Positions 37,756 through 50,804 of a DNA stretch of 64,000 bases are shown here, piece by piece. The notes below the pieces were generated by a model. That model made no database searches, was not told the DNA's origin, and saw nothing but the letters and a program-made list of their open reading frames with translations. The DNA comes from Rhynochetos jubatus. Its lineage: Eukaryota; Chordata; Aves; Eurypygiformes; Rhynochetidae. Each line of letters begins with the position of its first letter. Within the stretch, counting starts at the first letter, position 1. The stretch lies in NCBI GenBank assembly GCA_027574665.1, contig CM050666.1, forward strand, positions 1,922,001 to 1,986,000. The letters are read 5' to 3'. A program made the translations under genes and the position numbers.

Positions 37756-38690
37756 CATAGAATCATAGACTCATAGAATGGTTTGGGTTTGAAGCGACCT
37801 TAAAGACCATCCAGTTCCAACCCCCCTGCCATGGGCAGGGACACCCTCTACTAGACCAGGTTGCTCAAAGCCTCATCCAGCCTGGCCTTGAAGACAGACA
37901 GGGATGGGGCACCCACAGCTTCCCTGGGCAACCTGTCCCAGTGCCTCACCACCCTTTCTGTGAAGAATTTTTTCCTGATATCTAATCTAAATCCACCTGC
38001 TTTCAATTTAAACCTGTTACCCCTTGTCGTGTCAGTACAGGCCTTGTAAAAATCCCCCCCAGCTTTCTTGTAGGCCCCTTCAGGTACTGGAAAGCTGCAA
38101 TAAGGTCTCCCAGGAGCCTTTTCTTCTCCAGGCTGAACAAGCCCAATTCTCTCAGCCTTTCTTCAAAGGAGAGGTGCTCCAGCCCTCTGATCATCTTCGT
38201 GGCCTCCTCTGGACTCGCTTCAACTGGTGGATACCCTTCTTATGTTGAAGGCCCCAGAGGTAGATGCAGTACTCCAGGTGGTGTCTCACAAGAGCAGAAT
38301 AGAGGGGAAAAGTCCCCTCCCTTGCCCTGCTGGCCACAATTCTCTGGATACAGCCCAGGATATGGTTGGCTTTCTGGGCTGACAGCACACACTGCCTGCT
38401 CATGTCCAGCTTTTCATCCACCAGTACCCCCCAGCTGTTCTCCTCAGGGCTGCTCTCGATCCATTCTCTACTCAGCCTGTACTTGTGCTTGGGATTGCCC
38501 TCATCCACATGCAGGACCTTGCACTTGGCCTTGTCGAACTTCATGAGTTTGTGTCTCCAGCCTGTCAAGGTCCCTCGGGATGGTATCCCTTCCCTGTCGC
38601 CTTTTGACCTGACCACACACCTTGGTGTCATCAGTAAACTTGCTGAGGGTACACTCAATCCCACCCACATGGCACTGAACAAACTTTGTA
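37756..38690 (-). mobile_element. CR1 LINE, 5'-truncated, with RT C-terminal coding and 3' end
   Basis: The plus strand opens with CATAGAATCATAGACTCATAG and the CR1 3' end in reverse complement, so the element is on the minus strand with its 3' end at about 37756. The minus-strand frame at 38191-38694 (167 codons) reads 'KLMKFDKAKCKVLHVDEGNPKHKYRL', '[29 protein letters not shown]', and 'LYSALVRHHLEYC', the conserved C-terminal part of CR1 ORF2 after the RT palm. A second frame at 38003-38194 continues the 3' segment ('[24 protein letters not shown]'). The 5' side, with endonuclease and RT core, is missing, as usual after incomplete reverse transcription. It is longer and better kept than the 13 kb copy, but a frameshift splits it near 38.19 kb. 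Confidence 0.94.
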
Positions 38691-41154
38691 TCATTACCTG
38701 TGATGTGTGTTTGTGTTTAAGTGTAGAGAGATGTAGCTACAGATTAGATTAAAATTATTTGTAAAGACTTTTTTTACATATGTTTTCCCTGTGCTGGACT
38801 GCTGTGGGCAACAGCCTCACTAAGTCTGCTTATCCTCTGCACAGCTATTGGAGCCAATGTGCTGCTTCTCAATGCCACTCAGTGTACCGATGACAGTTCA
38901 TTCTCTCTGCTCAAGCCTTTGTGCTGTGGGCCTGGCTGCTCAGAGCATCCGCCTTTGCACATTTCAGCTCCAACTGAAAGGAGCAGGGCCTCCTGCTGAG
39001 CCTTCACTGTTTTTATGTCCTTAATACACTCCCATGGGCTTGAACTCCAGGTGTACTCTGGGTGCATTGGGTTCTGGGTGTAATCTGCAACCTGACTCTG
39101 AAAGGAATTGATAGGAGATTCCTGTGCTGGGTAGCAGATTCTCATGTTGAGTTGGATCATCTCTTGTCTCTTATTTGGTGACTGGCAGTCTCTTCAATTA
39201 AGCTTGCCATGATTTTGTAGTGATGTTTTATTAGTTAATAACTAGCTGTTTCAAATAAAAGAATTGCTGAATGCTTGGGATTAGACCAGCCTGCTTTTGG
39301 ATGTTGATGGTGGGTTATGTTCTGGGTTAAAAATCAGGTGAAAGAAGAGTCATTGTGACATACAAAAGGTAAATAAGATTACTTTTCCACAGCCAAATTC
39401 CTATACTAGTTTCTCTTTCCTGATGCAGCTGAGAACGCTCCAGAGGAATCACAGCTCTTGTTCAAATGAACCGGATACACTGACTATTCCTTGTGCAGCC
39501 ATGGAGTGTTCTGAGCTTGGAGTCCCCCTTAAGCATCATAGCCTTGCACAAAAGATGTTTTCTGCCCCATGGATTCTCAGAGTGGTCTCTCTATGGGGAT
39601 CAGAACAGCAGCAGAAACATGGGTGACGGTGCCATGCTGGGAACAGAATGCCACCAAGACCCTTGGGGTGCTACCAGCTCCAGTTCCCTATCCAGAGGCA
39701 GTTCACCAGGAGAACTTGTGGCAGGCCAGCATAGAGCTGAGCAGCCTGCAGCAATACACCCTCCTTGGCTCCTCTCTCCCAGTCTGCTTGTTCTCTGGAC
39801 TGCTGCATGGGAAATGTACCTTTTAATAGCTAAGAAGCCCTGCTGACTCTCTGCCCAATCTTCAGTGAAAGAGGCTCCATCTTTAAAACACTACTGTCTG
39901 GGCATTGGAGATCCTGGATAAATGAAGCACTAATTATTAATTTAATAGAATAAAAAATCTCTCAAGTCATAAAGAGAAATGTGAATTCACTCCTCAAAGG
40001 TGAATACAGCAGTATGCAGAAACATATATAGACTGATAGAGCTAATCATCAAAGAACTCTACTGTCTTCAGTTTTCTGAAAAGGCTGAAGGCACCTCTCA
40101 GCCCTTTCTGTGCTTTGGGTACTGTCTTCATTTGGTTTTTCTGATCCAGCAGCTTCCTTGTAAAGCAAAAATTTATTTCAAGGTAGAATGTTAATAGCAA
40201 AAGTTCAAGTACTAGAGTTAAAATTGGTTTCCTTTCTTCTTGGAAAGCCCATGCAAAGAAATACATACACATGTAGAAATAAAGCTAAGAAATACACCTC
40301 TTGGAGCCAGAAAATGAAAGCTAAAAGCTGTGGTTGCTCTGCATCTTAATCTGGACAACCTGGCTAAGGTTTCCTTTTCCATTAGTGCATTATTTAGCAA
40401 TGAAAACGTAATAGAGGATGTAAGCTGCAGTGCCTGACATAGCCTCAGAGAGGGCCGTTCTGGCAGCAGGTATGGTGCTGTGTATGGAGGCCTGCCCCCT
40501 GGAGAGCTTAGGCCAGGTTTAATCAATCACCAGGAATAAGGGCACACCTGAACATACAGTTAGAGATTTTGAACATACAAATGGCTTTGGAAGGGAGACC
40601 CCAGACATACGTGGATATTTTGGCTGTGTAAGGTCTGAGCTATGGATGGTACAAAACCCACATTGGAATCCCAGCAGCGTTGTCTGCCTGAGTTGGAAAC
40701 TCCCCCTGTAGAAGAAACTCCTCCTACTGGCACCTGAGGTCCTTCTCTCCATGCTATGTTTCCCTTGAGAGATGAAATCTTCTGGAAAATGATCCCAGAG
40801 CCAAGTACCACTTGCCAAACAGGAGAACAAGTAACACTGCTCTGAGATGTCTATACATGCTCATCTGGAAGCACCACAAGCAGTCTCCATCACTACACGC
40901 TCCTGCTAGCTCTCTAACTGTGACTGTGTAGTCATGACTCCAGAGGAAGTCCAGAGATCCTACACTTGTTTTTCAGTGCCTGGCAACTTCCTGGCCAGCA
41001 CAAGAGCATCCCTGTTATGGCAGTGTCCAGATGTGTTGGTAAAGTGAGCCACCAGTGCCAAAGCAAGATTGTCTGCGCTCTCCAGAGAGGAGGCATTACT
41101 GGGCTCTGCACCCAGGCAGGTGAAAGGCACCAAGAGCTCTTCCTTTTCATATTT

Positions 41155-41193
41155 GTTCCCTGAAACCTCTGTTCCCTGAAACCTCTGTTCCCT
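41155..41193. repeat. Tandem repeat, 16-bp unit, about 2.4 copies
   Basis: The unit GTTCCCTGAAACCTCT occurs at 41155 and 41171 and then partly at 41187, with no differences between copies. It is probably a polymorphic minisatellite seed. Confidence 0.85.
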
Positions 41194-44100
41194 ATCCTTT
41201 GGGCTTCAGGACTGCCTGGGCTCTCCCAGCACTGTCAGGCAAATGAAACAGCAGTGGCTGCAGTTGTGGATATTGATGTATGCCTATATTCATAGCTCCA
41301 TAAAGCTATTTTATGGTGATATAATAACCCTAACTATGGAACGTATTGGCAACAGACAGTTAGCAAATCTAAAAGTGGTCTATCCACAGTGAAATAAATG
41401 CCTCACAGTTATCAATAGAGGAGCTTGATGGAATCAAGTAAACAGCCGCTTTTCAGTATTTCTCTCTGCTGCAGATTCACAAGAAATCAATATATCTATT
41501 GGAGTCCTTTGTGAGTAAGACATAAATCTGGGTGTTTGTTTCCTGGGAACAAATGTTTTATTATTAGCAAATTGTAAGGTGGGGTCTAGGCACTTTGCTA
41601 ACAAGTGCACGATCTGCAATTCTAATGGTAGTTCATCTCCCATCCCACATACACATGCTCACACACACATAGGCATTTCCAGTAAACACCTCCATGGGAG
41701 TGATTACTATCTCCTGATGACTGATAGCCAAGCTTTCTCCTCTCGTTTATGCTGCCAGTTCAGCTGCTGAAAATAAGATCTGCAATTGCTCCAGGCCTGG
41801 CAAAGGAGCACACGGAAGATCTGGGCAACACTCTCCACACACAGAGTGGCAGCAGAGCATCTTGCCAGGTTTTCTGAAAAAGGAAGGGGAAAAAAATCCA
41901 TTTTCATTGGTCCTTTTCTCCTCGTTGTTATTAAAAGTGAATGGGGAGCTGTGATTGTCAGGAGCTGTGAGCCAGACAGGCTGCTCATCACCCATGTGAT
42001 GCAGAGAACAGACAAAGCCTGGCTGGGAGGTGGCTGCAGACATCCCTGAGGGCTTTACAAATGCCCAGGTTATCATAGCCTACTTGTGTTACCTGCCTGC
42101 AGGTCTGGACACCCAGGATGGCCTGCCTGAGAAACCCCAGCTGGGTGATACTCACATCTGGGTGGTAGCCACAATGAGTTTTCAGCAGTTTCGGAACTTC
42201 ACCCAGCCCCACTCCTCTTTCACATGTTCTTTCAGCTGTTCCTGAGCATGGTTTCAAAAGGGACCAATTGGAGGCAGCAGGCAATCCCACTTGGTCCTTC
42301 TTACCTCCCTGTAAAGTGGAACTGGACCATGAGGCTGCCACAAGATACTGACAGTGGATGCTGAGGGAGGTCTCCTCTCATGGTTTTCTGTTTTGCCAGG
42401 GCATCACCATCCCAGGTCTGGGGGACAACCTAGCCCTGAGCCCTGAGTGTTGCTTTGCAGCAGCTACTCAGATACTGTATGCAATTTGAAGGGGGAAAAA
42501 TGCTCTTGCGACCATGAGTTGAAGGGCTGGTGAGATGATATTCAGACTGACTTAAAAAGACTTTCCTGTCCTCCTGGAGCTCATCTTCCCTCTCCAGCAA
42601 CATGCAGGCTGCAGGGCTGTCATTTCAGAGATACTTCAAAAGTGTGGTTTGCAAAGCTCTGATATTCACAGCAGCTCCTTAGGAGCGCTGCAGAAAAGCA
42701 CCCACCACCCACTCCTCTCAGAGAAGAGCAAACAAGTCCAGATATTTGCAAGCTACATTTGTAATGCTTCAAAACAGTTTTTCAAGTAATTTTTGGTAAA
42801 GCTATCAGTGATCTTCCTCGCTCTGAAACTATTTAATATATTTTAGAGCACATTATCACACATACACAGGAAGGTGCCCTTCAGAGATGTCTTCTCTGTT
42901 GCTTTAGCATGACATCAAGTTGTCTGTGTGATTCACAGACCCACTGGAGCCCACAGAAGAGAGCAGCCCCAAGGTCTGTCCAGACACTGAAGATCTTTCC
43001 ACACCCAAGTAGTGGTGCAAGAACTTCCCAGCCTGTAATTTTTCAGTGCACATGATGGATAGCCTTTCTCCACAAGGTATCTGCTAGAACAGATCAGAAA
43101 TGCTTGCCATGAAAACAGCTAGGGTTTTCACCCTTACACTGACCCCTCAACCAGGGTTGTCAGTGTAGGTGAGACAACCAACAAGACACACAGACCAACT
43201 GCTGGGGCACCTGCTTAGTCTTGTGGACCTGCCCTCTTCCAGTTTTGATGTGATTAATTGAACAATAGGAGCTAAAGCTGGATGGGATGCATCCTCATAA
43301 GGGCTCCTTCCTGGATGCAATTGATGTCCTTGGCTGCTTGCAGCTATGGAACTGCAGCAGAGGTGAAAATGGAACCAAGTGCCACAAAAGGAAGAGGCAG
43401 GACTGTGAAGTGTGGGAAAGGCATTAAGGTGGGTGCATTAGCCAAAGGGGCCAGATGGGGTCTGGGCTTTGGAAAAACCTGAGGAGAAGGAAAGAGGAAT
43501 CAGCAGTGAGTCCTGTCCTGCTCCCAGGGCAGTGGGCAGTAGCAGGGGTAAGACCTCCACCACCTTGGTCCCCCATGTATCCAGTATGAGATTCTCATGC
43601 CCCCAGGGCAGCTCCTCTCACCAGCTGCAGTGTGCAGGAATAGGTTGTCTCCCTGCCACTCAGGGAAGGAGCTTCCTTCTGCACTGAAATGCTAAGGATT
43701 TTCACAGACACCTCCCTCCTGACCCCTCTCTCACACTCTCCTTTGGATGCCAGCACCTGCAGAAGTGGCCAAGGGCTCATGAGGTCTGGCCTCCTCCAAT
43801 ACCTACCTTGTTCCTGCACTGCTGCCTAAGCATCACTCCTGCTCACTGTCAGAGATGCGTTTCCAGCCATGGACAGCCTCGGCACCATGGTTCCTCCACT
43901 CCACACCAATTCACAGGGAAGACTCCTTCAGCTGTGCCCATAATTGCCAAGACGCCCCTAACAGCAGCATGTTTTTAACACTGCCTTCTGCCCCCAGCCC
44001 CATCTACCACTGCTTCAGCTTGTGCCCAAGCCAAAGCTGAAGTGCTGAGCAAAAGTGGTTACTTCCAGCAGACTGTGGGCAAAGCCCCCTGCCCTGCAGG

Positions 44101-44498
44101 TAGCACTCACAGAGAAAAGAAGCCAAAGTGGCAGCTGCTGCAGCGTGGAAATGCTCAGGGCTGTCTTGCCCGGCACCTGCACCTCTCTCTCAGCCTTGTG
44201 CCCTGTGGCTGCTGGCTTTACCCGATGTCCCCATCATTGCATGGGTCAACACACACACACAGTCTGTGCCAGGGACCTGGCAGCACCATGCCAAGCTAGT
44301 GAAAATACTGCAGTTTGAAGGAACAGAGGCAAACAGCGGAGCAGAAAGCAATGTCCTCCCTTCATCCGGCCATGTCCCCTGCTCTGGGAAGGCCTAATGC
44401 AATTCCTGTTCTCACCGCTTAGATGGCGTTAAGCTCTGCAGTGTGCTATGTACGACTATGCTTAGCAGCATGCCCATGTGCATGGGTTTGCAACGCCA

Positions 44499-44556
44499 TA
44501 CATATATATGGATGCCACATGTATATGTATATATATATACACATCTATATACATTT
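44499..44556. repeat. TA/CA-rich microsatellite
   Basis: Imperfect TA and CA dinucleotide steps (CATATATATG, GTATATGTATATATATATAC, ACATCTATATACA) run for about 58 bp. Confidence 0.85.
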
Positions 44557-47500
44557 ATTTGAAAATTTTATATTTTGATAGTGATCAGCTATCAGTGACT
44601 TGACTGATTTCTCTCTGTTTCATGCTCAGCTCTACTGTGCTTAAGATCCACTTGACCGCTGTCACCCTGGTTCATCTTCTGCTTCACGTCTCTCATTTAT
44701 AGTCTAATAGGACTATGATTTATACCTCTGTATCCTGCTTGAAACAGTGTAGTGATGTGTCTCACCTTTGTGCTACTCAAACAATGTGCCTGCATTGATG
44801 CTCTCTTGTTTCCTTTGGGGCAGTATGGCTGGATCACCAATACCCTGCCAGGCTGGATTTTCTCTGCAAGCTTCCTCCAGGTCTGGCCCACTGTTTCCTT
44901 GAAACTTGTCCTGTACTTTACTTTGAATGCAGCAGGGAGTCAGAATTACGCCCACTGTTCCCTTCTATTCTTGGCCCTCTGCTTCCCTCACCTCCCAACC
45001 AAAATCTGTTCGCCTTCTGAAAATGGCTCATATTTTCTGACTGCGAGAAAGCATCTCTCCCACAGGGGTTGCGGTGTTGTTGGCTGTCACACTTCAGAAC
45101 CAAGCAGCCTGGGGCAGGGGTCTGCCCCTTTTCCCACCCTGACCCCTCTCTTCAGCCATGTTCAAGGTGCAAGTGGCTGATCTGCCTTGTGGCAGGAGGT
45201 TTTTTGGCTTCTCCAATCACTGTTTGTTGCATTTATTGGTTTCTTTATGCCAGCATTGCTAAATTTACTGGAGTTGTTGCTGGGAATTATTGGTGCATCC
45301 ATATTTCTCTAATGCCTGTGATTGCTGGGTGGGGCAGAACATGCTATTTGTCCACTTTCCAAACGTCTCTGTCGAATCAACAAGAACAGATCATTCATCT
45401 GCTGCAGGAGGCTAATTGCAAACAATTGTAAAACAAAATATTATTTCATTATGGAGTAATGGACAGCACTGTCTTTGCAACATATGTTACCCTCGTTCAA
45501 ACACAGCCTGGTCTGGCCCCCTGAACACAGCCCTTGTGCAAGCACTCTTTCTCAAGGGGTATTCATCTCATGGGACATTTTCCTCAGCAAGGCCATTATT
45601 CACAGTCCAAGGAGAACACTTGCAATGCCAGAGCAGAGTGACTTCCATCTGAGGAAAAGCAAGAAGCCCAAGCTCACATCAAGGCACAGCTGTAACACCT
45701 GGACCAGCTCCCCAGAGCTGCTGACCTCTGCCTGCAGCATGGGAAACAGTGAGGTGATCTCCAGCGCTTTGAGACCTCTGGAACAAAACAAAGCCAAAAC
45801 AGCATCCTTGAGTTGCTCATTTTACTATCCTTAGCCAAGGGATGTCACAAAAATCAGCACCCAGGAGTGAGGGCAAGGAGGAACATCATGGAGGCAACTG
45901 TGGAGACCCTTCAGTTCAGAAACGTTGTGGCAGGGTTTTGCTGTAGATGAGGTTTACGTGCCTTATTCTCACAGCATCTTCCAGCATTCATGGCTGGCCC
46001 TCATGTCTTATGATGCACTGTGACACTTACCCTTGATAACCAGCTAGCATGGTGTGAGTGTCCCTGCATGTCCTCATCTCAAGAACTGGTCAGCAGGATC
46101 TCGAAGAGGTCTGGTTTTATAGATGATGGGAACAAGAGACATCAGACTCACAATTCTTGCTGACATTCTAGAGACTGCTAGGTCTCTAAATCGAGCAGCT
46201 GGTTTTCAGATAGTCAAATTTTCAATGAAAAGAACTAATTTCCATGGGACACTGAGTCTTCCCACAGAGAAGCATTATGTTTACCTCCAGCCTTCTGTCT
46301 TTTCCTGAAAACCACTTTCTTTAGGAAACTACGTGGGCACTTCATTTTTCCTGGAGACATACTATGCAAGAACAGGCTTTTAGTCATCTCTTCAGCCTCT
46401 TAAATGAAGTATGAAAGAAGAGACGACCGAGTGGCCACCAGATCATTGAGGTTCATGAGGTGGCCTAAGCACAGGAGGGTTTGTAGACTCAGGCCACTGC
46501 CAAGACCACCACCTCCCTCTCACTGTACATGGCAGTATTTTTTGCCAAAACGCTCACTTCCATGAGTTCCTCTCACCAGTCTCAGTTTACCCCTGTGCAT
46601 CAGGTGCCCAAATGTTCACCTGACTTTTGTCAAGAGAGCAAAGCCATTTCCTTGACAGGCATTCATAAAGTCTTCACTAAGAGGTGGTTGCACAACGTTG
46701 CCAGCATTTTCTTTGGGTTCTTAAAGCTGAAATGATCTTTGCAAAGCATCAATCATTTCAGCACACAACTTCCTGAAAAATTATTGTGGTCCAGAGCAGT
46801 AATAATGCAACAGTAATCTTGTGCCTTGGTGGTTAGTGCTAACTGGGCTGTAAGACAGGCAGCTCCAAAAGGCCAAACATTGGCATTTGGGGAGATCATG
46901 GGAGTTTGGGACAATAATTGCCAAAAGGGATCAGAGACAAATCCACCAGATCTGAGCTCACTGTTCAAGTATTACTGTACTCCCCTGAATATAGAGCAAG
47001 TTTTAGGACAGAAAATAAGGCTTGAAAAAGTCTAAGTTGCCACAGATTCTTCCCAGGTGATGTCTGGGGTCACGTTTAACCTAAAACCTTCTTATATTGT
47101 GAGCAATACATTGTTCCTCAAGTCTTCTGCCTAGTTTGGCATGATCAGGGATGGAAAATTCTGCTCTGAACTTTGCACTTCCATATGTCAGCTCAATGTC
47201 TCCCACACTATGCTTTCAGGAAAACATGAATAAGAATTTTGTTTAATTGTTTAACAAAAGAACACAATAGTGCCTCACACCATTCTGTGAAACACGTCAA
47301 TGCACTTCAGTCCAGTCTGCTGGTTTACATGCTGAGTTTTGAAGACTTGTGTCTGCACACAGTTTTTAAAATGCAACAGAGCCAGAGAGCTCCACGGGGC
47401 ACCAACAGTCAAAATGTCAAAGCTACTTAAACCTGGTCTGTCCCAGCTGAAGGTCCTGCATAGGGGGACACATAAACAGCTCAAGCCACTTCAGAGGGAA

Positions 47501-48369
47501 CAATCTTTGCAGATGACTGAACAAATGATCGCTGCCATATCCCAGCTTCCTATCTTACACCTTCCTCCAGCTCCATATGTTTCTCTTCACCATGTACAAT
47601 TTTTCTGCTCTTTAGCCAGTTTCTCACGCATCAAGCCATGCCAAGTCCTAAACTCCTCAGAAGGAGTGCATGAGCATCGTGAATTCCTCACATCATTCAA
47701 ACACGTCCTGCTCCTAGTCCCCATCATCTGGACAGTCTGCCTGAGATCAGTGGTGTTTATCTGGACAGATGTGCCCTCAGGAAAACTCTAGCTACCCTTA
47801 GGGAACTCATTCTTTTTAAGGGCCAATTTCTTCTCCTAAGGCAGTTTGGAAGATTTCCAAAGGATGGCTGGGTGCAGTTCCTGGTTCATCACACAGGTGG
47901 GCTCCAGCATCCAGCACACATGGCCTTATTCAGGAATGCCATGCCATAAGGGGACACATCTGTATGTCCCACATGGTTTGTTCCAACTTGCAGTTATAAT
48001 TTGCCTCCAGTCTGCCCTTTTCCTCTATCCCTTAGCTGTGTGCTCTCCTTTCCTCCCCATTTCCCATCCCACCTCTGTTTCCGTTCCTGCTACAGGGTGA
48101 TTCCCTTTTCTCCATCTCTCTCTGATGATGGCAGCAGGGAAAGGGAAAGAGTCCAATTTTTGGCCTGGAATAGCTTTACCTTCACAGTCTCTGAGCAACC
48201 CATGGAGCTGGTTCATATTTGGTAGCAAATCCACATCAGTTGGGAGGGATAAGTGCTGTCCAAGTGGTGACAGGACACCCTCACTGTCATTGTACCTGAC
48301 CTCAGCAAAGCACTGCTTAAGGTATAGAAGCATCCCTGGAAATCTCTGCAGGCCCTGGAGGGTTTCAAG

Positions 48370-48655
48370 TTAAGACATTAGCTAGGAGAGTAATCTGAAA
48401 TGAATAATTCATTTTGGTGAATTTTTCTTCCCTCTGTTTACAGATTGTCTAGGAGCAGATTGCAGCTTTCGCACCTCAATTCATTATTGGAAACTATTTG
48501 CAGATAGTTCCCAGTCTGCAACTCATTTGCTAACTCTGTTGGGAGTACTGCAGATCTGAAATCAGAGCTGTTTTGATTAGTCACGTGGTACTGCCATGCT
48601 CTCATTCCTCCATGAAATATATGTGACGTTTATAATCAGGCTGTAAGGGCAGATG
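48370..48655. other. Possible conserved non-coding element
   Basis: This repeat-free block has GAAATGAATAATTCATTTTG (a near palindrome), CAATTCATTATTGGAAAC, GTTTTGATTAGTCACGTGG and ATATATGTGACGTTTATAATC. These include TAAT cores, a CACGTG E-box and a TGACG half-site. It stands out from its neighbours in lacking Alu-like or LINE text and in its AT balance. The call is inference. Confidence 0.35.
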
Positions 48656-48810
48656 CTCCTAGTCACGAATTAGATGTTCATTTTCTGCCACTGCTCTCCA
48701 GTAGCCCTTCTGCATGTCCCTACAACTGCCCCTGCCCGGACATCCATCAACACTAACAGAGTAGGAGTCAGTCTGAAAAAAAATGAGTAGCACTTTCTCA
48801 TCATAAACAG

Positions 48811-48838
48811 GAAAACAAACAAACAAACAAACACAAAC
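48811..48838. repeat. (AAAC)n simple repeat
   Basis: GAAAACAAACAAACAAACAA and the following bases form about six units. There are no spacers, so it is a microsatellite and not a CRISPR-like array. Confidence 0.9.
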
Positions 48839-50750
48839 CAAGTAGAAGAAACTGTGTGTCTGTAACTCACGGCAGAGAAAGAATATGCAGCAATATGTCC
48901 ATCCACGACTGGCACCATCACAGCAGAGACACTGTTGGCTTGGAGGAAAACAAAAAGCTGACCCCTTTAGAGAATGTATAAGCAAGTGCCCACACCATCA
49001 GTGTGCTGTACCTGGAAACAGAAGATCTCCTGAAATGCAGAACCGTGAGCCATCACAGGACCTAGAAGGTGACCCCAATTGAATTGTAATGGTGTGGCTG
49101 TGATGGAGGAGTCATTCTTCCACTGCTGCTCTCAGGACTCTTCATGCTTCTTGGGCACTGTGTCCAAAACATGTCCTGGTTGTCCAGGGATAGCCACAGA
49201 GTATGTGCAGGATCTGGTCACCAAGTCTTACTGAAGGGGCACTGGGAGGGCTTTCCACCCCACATACCTGCTTGTTTTGGTTGCTAGGTTCTTTTGGAGG
49301 TTTGGCATTCACACAGTTGTGGATGAGAGCTGCCAGAGAGCACCAGTGCAGAAATGGAGAGGCCATGATTCTGTTGCGTTTTTCTGGATCAAGTCATTGG
49401 GTGGACCTGTGAGCAGCACAGCCATGCCAGTTCAACCCAGCCCTCATTCACTCCGCAGTCAACACACATAAAGAGAACAGAGCCCACTGGTTCAGCTCCA
49501 CAGAGGAGCAGGTTTTACCCTTGATCCATGTTTGGACTTTTGCTGACCTTCTCCCTGCTCCCCTTGGCTCCCTCTGCATATGCTGATGAGAATCTCCTAC
49601 ACTCTTATTGTCCATGCAGTCATAAATCCTATCCAGTCCATCATTTGGAAGGAGAAATTCCATCCTACCCAGAAATTCAGGGGACCAATCTACCCCTTGA
49701 ACTGCTAATAAGGCCAGACACTTGGGATACAAAGCCCTTCTCAGCAGAGTCTACAGATACTCAGATTCACCATGGAGGACCCTCCTTTTAATTAAGAATC
49801 TGTCCAGGAAGTCACTGAAGAAACATCTTAGGTCTTTGTATTTTTCTTCTTCGAAGTCCATTTAGCATCTTTGACTGTTCTCAATTGCTTCATGGTCAGT
49901 GCAGAGTGAGCTCAGGACAGTTCCAAGCCACGTGCAAGCTCTCATCCAGCTTAGTCCCCCTAAGCCTTGAAACCAAGCAGCTTTCTGCAAAAGAATATGC
50001 CTGAATAAATCTGTGGCCCTTCTTGCAATGCCCTATGATGCTCTGAAGCATTCTTGATGCATCCCAATCTCAGCAGCACCACCAGAAGCAGGTGGAAACC
50101 TTTTTACTGCATGACAAGAAGGGATTGATGTCTCAGTCTGAAGCGAGTGCCAAGATGATTTACAGGAACAAGTCGTCCAAGCCGACCCTATTGCTCAGGC
50201 AGAAGAAGGCTGAAATGTGAGAAAAATCATGAAGCAGAAGCTATGAGGCTCATAATTCACCTTCCTGGGAGAGGTAGCATCCGTGGGGAATCACTGCCTG
50301 TGCAGGGAGTGGATGCACTGACAGAGGGGAAGCTTTTCTCTCTCTGCCTTGCCCATCCAGGCTCTGCAGGGCTCTGGTGCAGTTTTTCATGGCAATAGGA
50401 GCAAACATCACGTAAGTGTGTTTTTTCTGAACTAATGCCATACGGTAATGAGCTGAGACAGTTGACAGAGATGGAGTATTGTGCCCACCATAAGGGGGGT
50501 GGATGGTTCAAGCCAAGCAAAGCTCACACCAGGGCCCAGAACTCAATCAGCATGTCTCTGGCATGGCATCTCTCACTGAAAAGGATTCTACAAGTGGCCA
50601 GCCGCGCTTCAGTCCTCTGGTTAATGTGCTCTCCCTATAGTGTGCTGTTTGCTTGTACAGACATCTGAGGATTTCTGGTACCCAGGACACATTGCTTAGT
50701 GGGGTATCCTACTACAGAAGGGAAATCAGACCTGGCATGTAACCTGGGAC

Positions 50751-50770
50751 TACATATATGTATATTTATG

Positions 50771-50803
<33 letters not shown>

Positions 50804-50804
50804 T
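50751..50804. repeat. (TA)n microsatellite
   Basis: Imperfect TA/TG steps (TACATATATGTATATTTATG) lead into a pure TA run of about ten units. Length is likely to vary between individuals. Confidence 0.9.

Larger units (their letters stand above)
38691..48369. other. Unannotated sequence with minor simple repeats
   Basis: No gene or interspersed repeat was recognised. It contains the tandem repeat at 41155-41193 and the TA-rich microsatellite at 44499-44556, listed separately. A stretch near 45230-45360 is AT-rich and repeat-free. Confidence 0.5.

Noticed and set aside
48811..48838. Regularly spaced repeat resembling a tiny array
   Set aside because: It is a pure (AAAC)n microsatellite with no spacers; CRISPR does not apply in this eukaryotic sequence.
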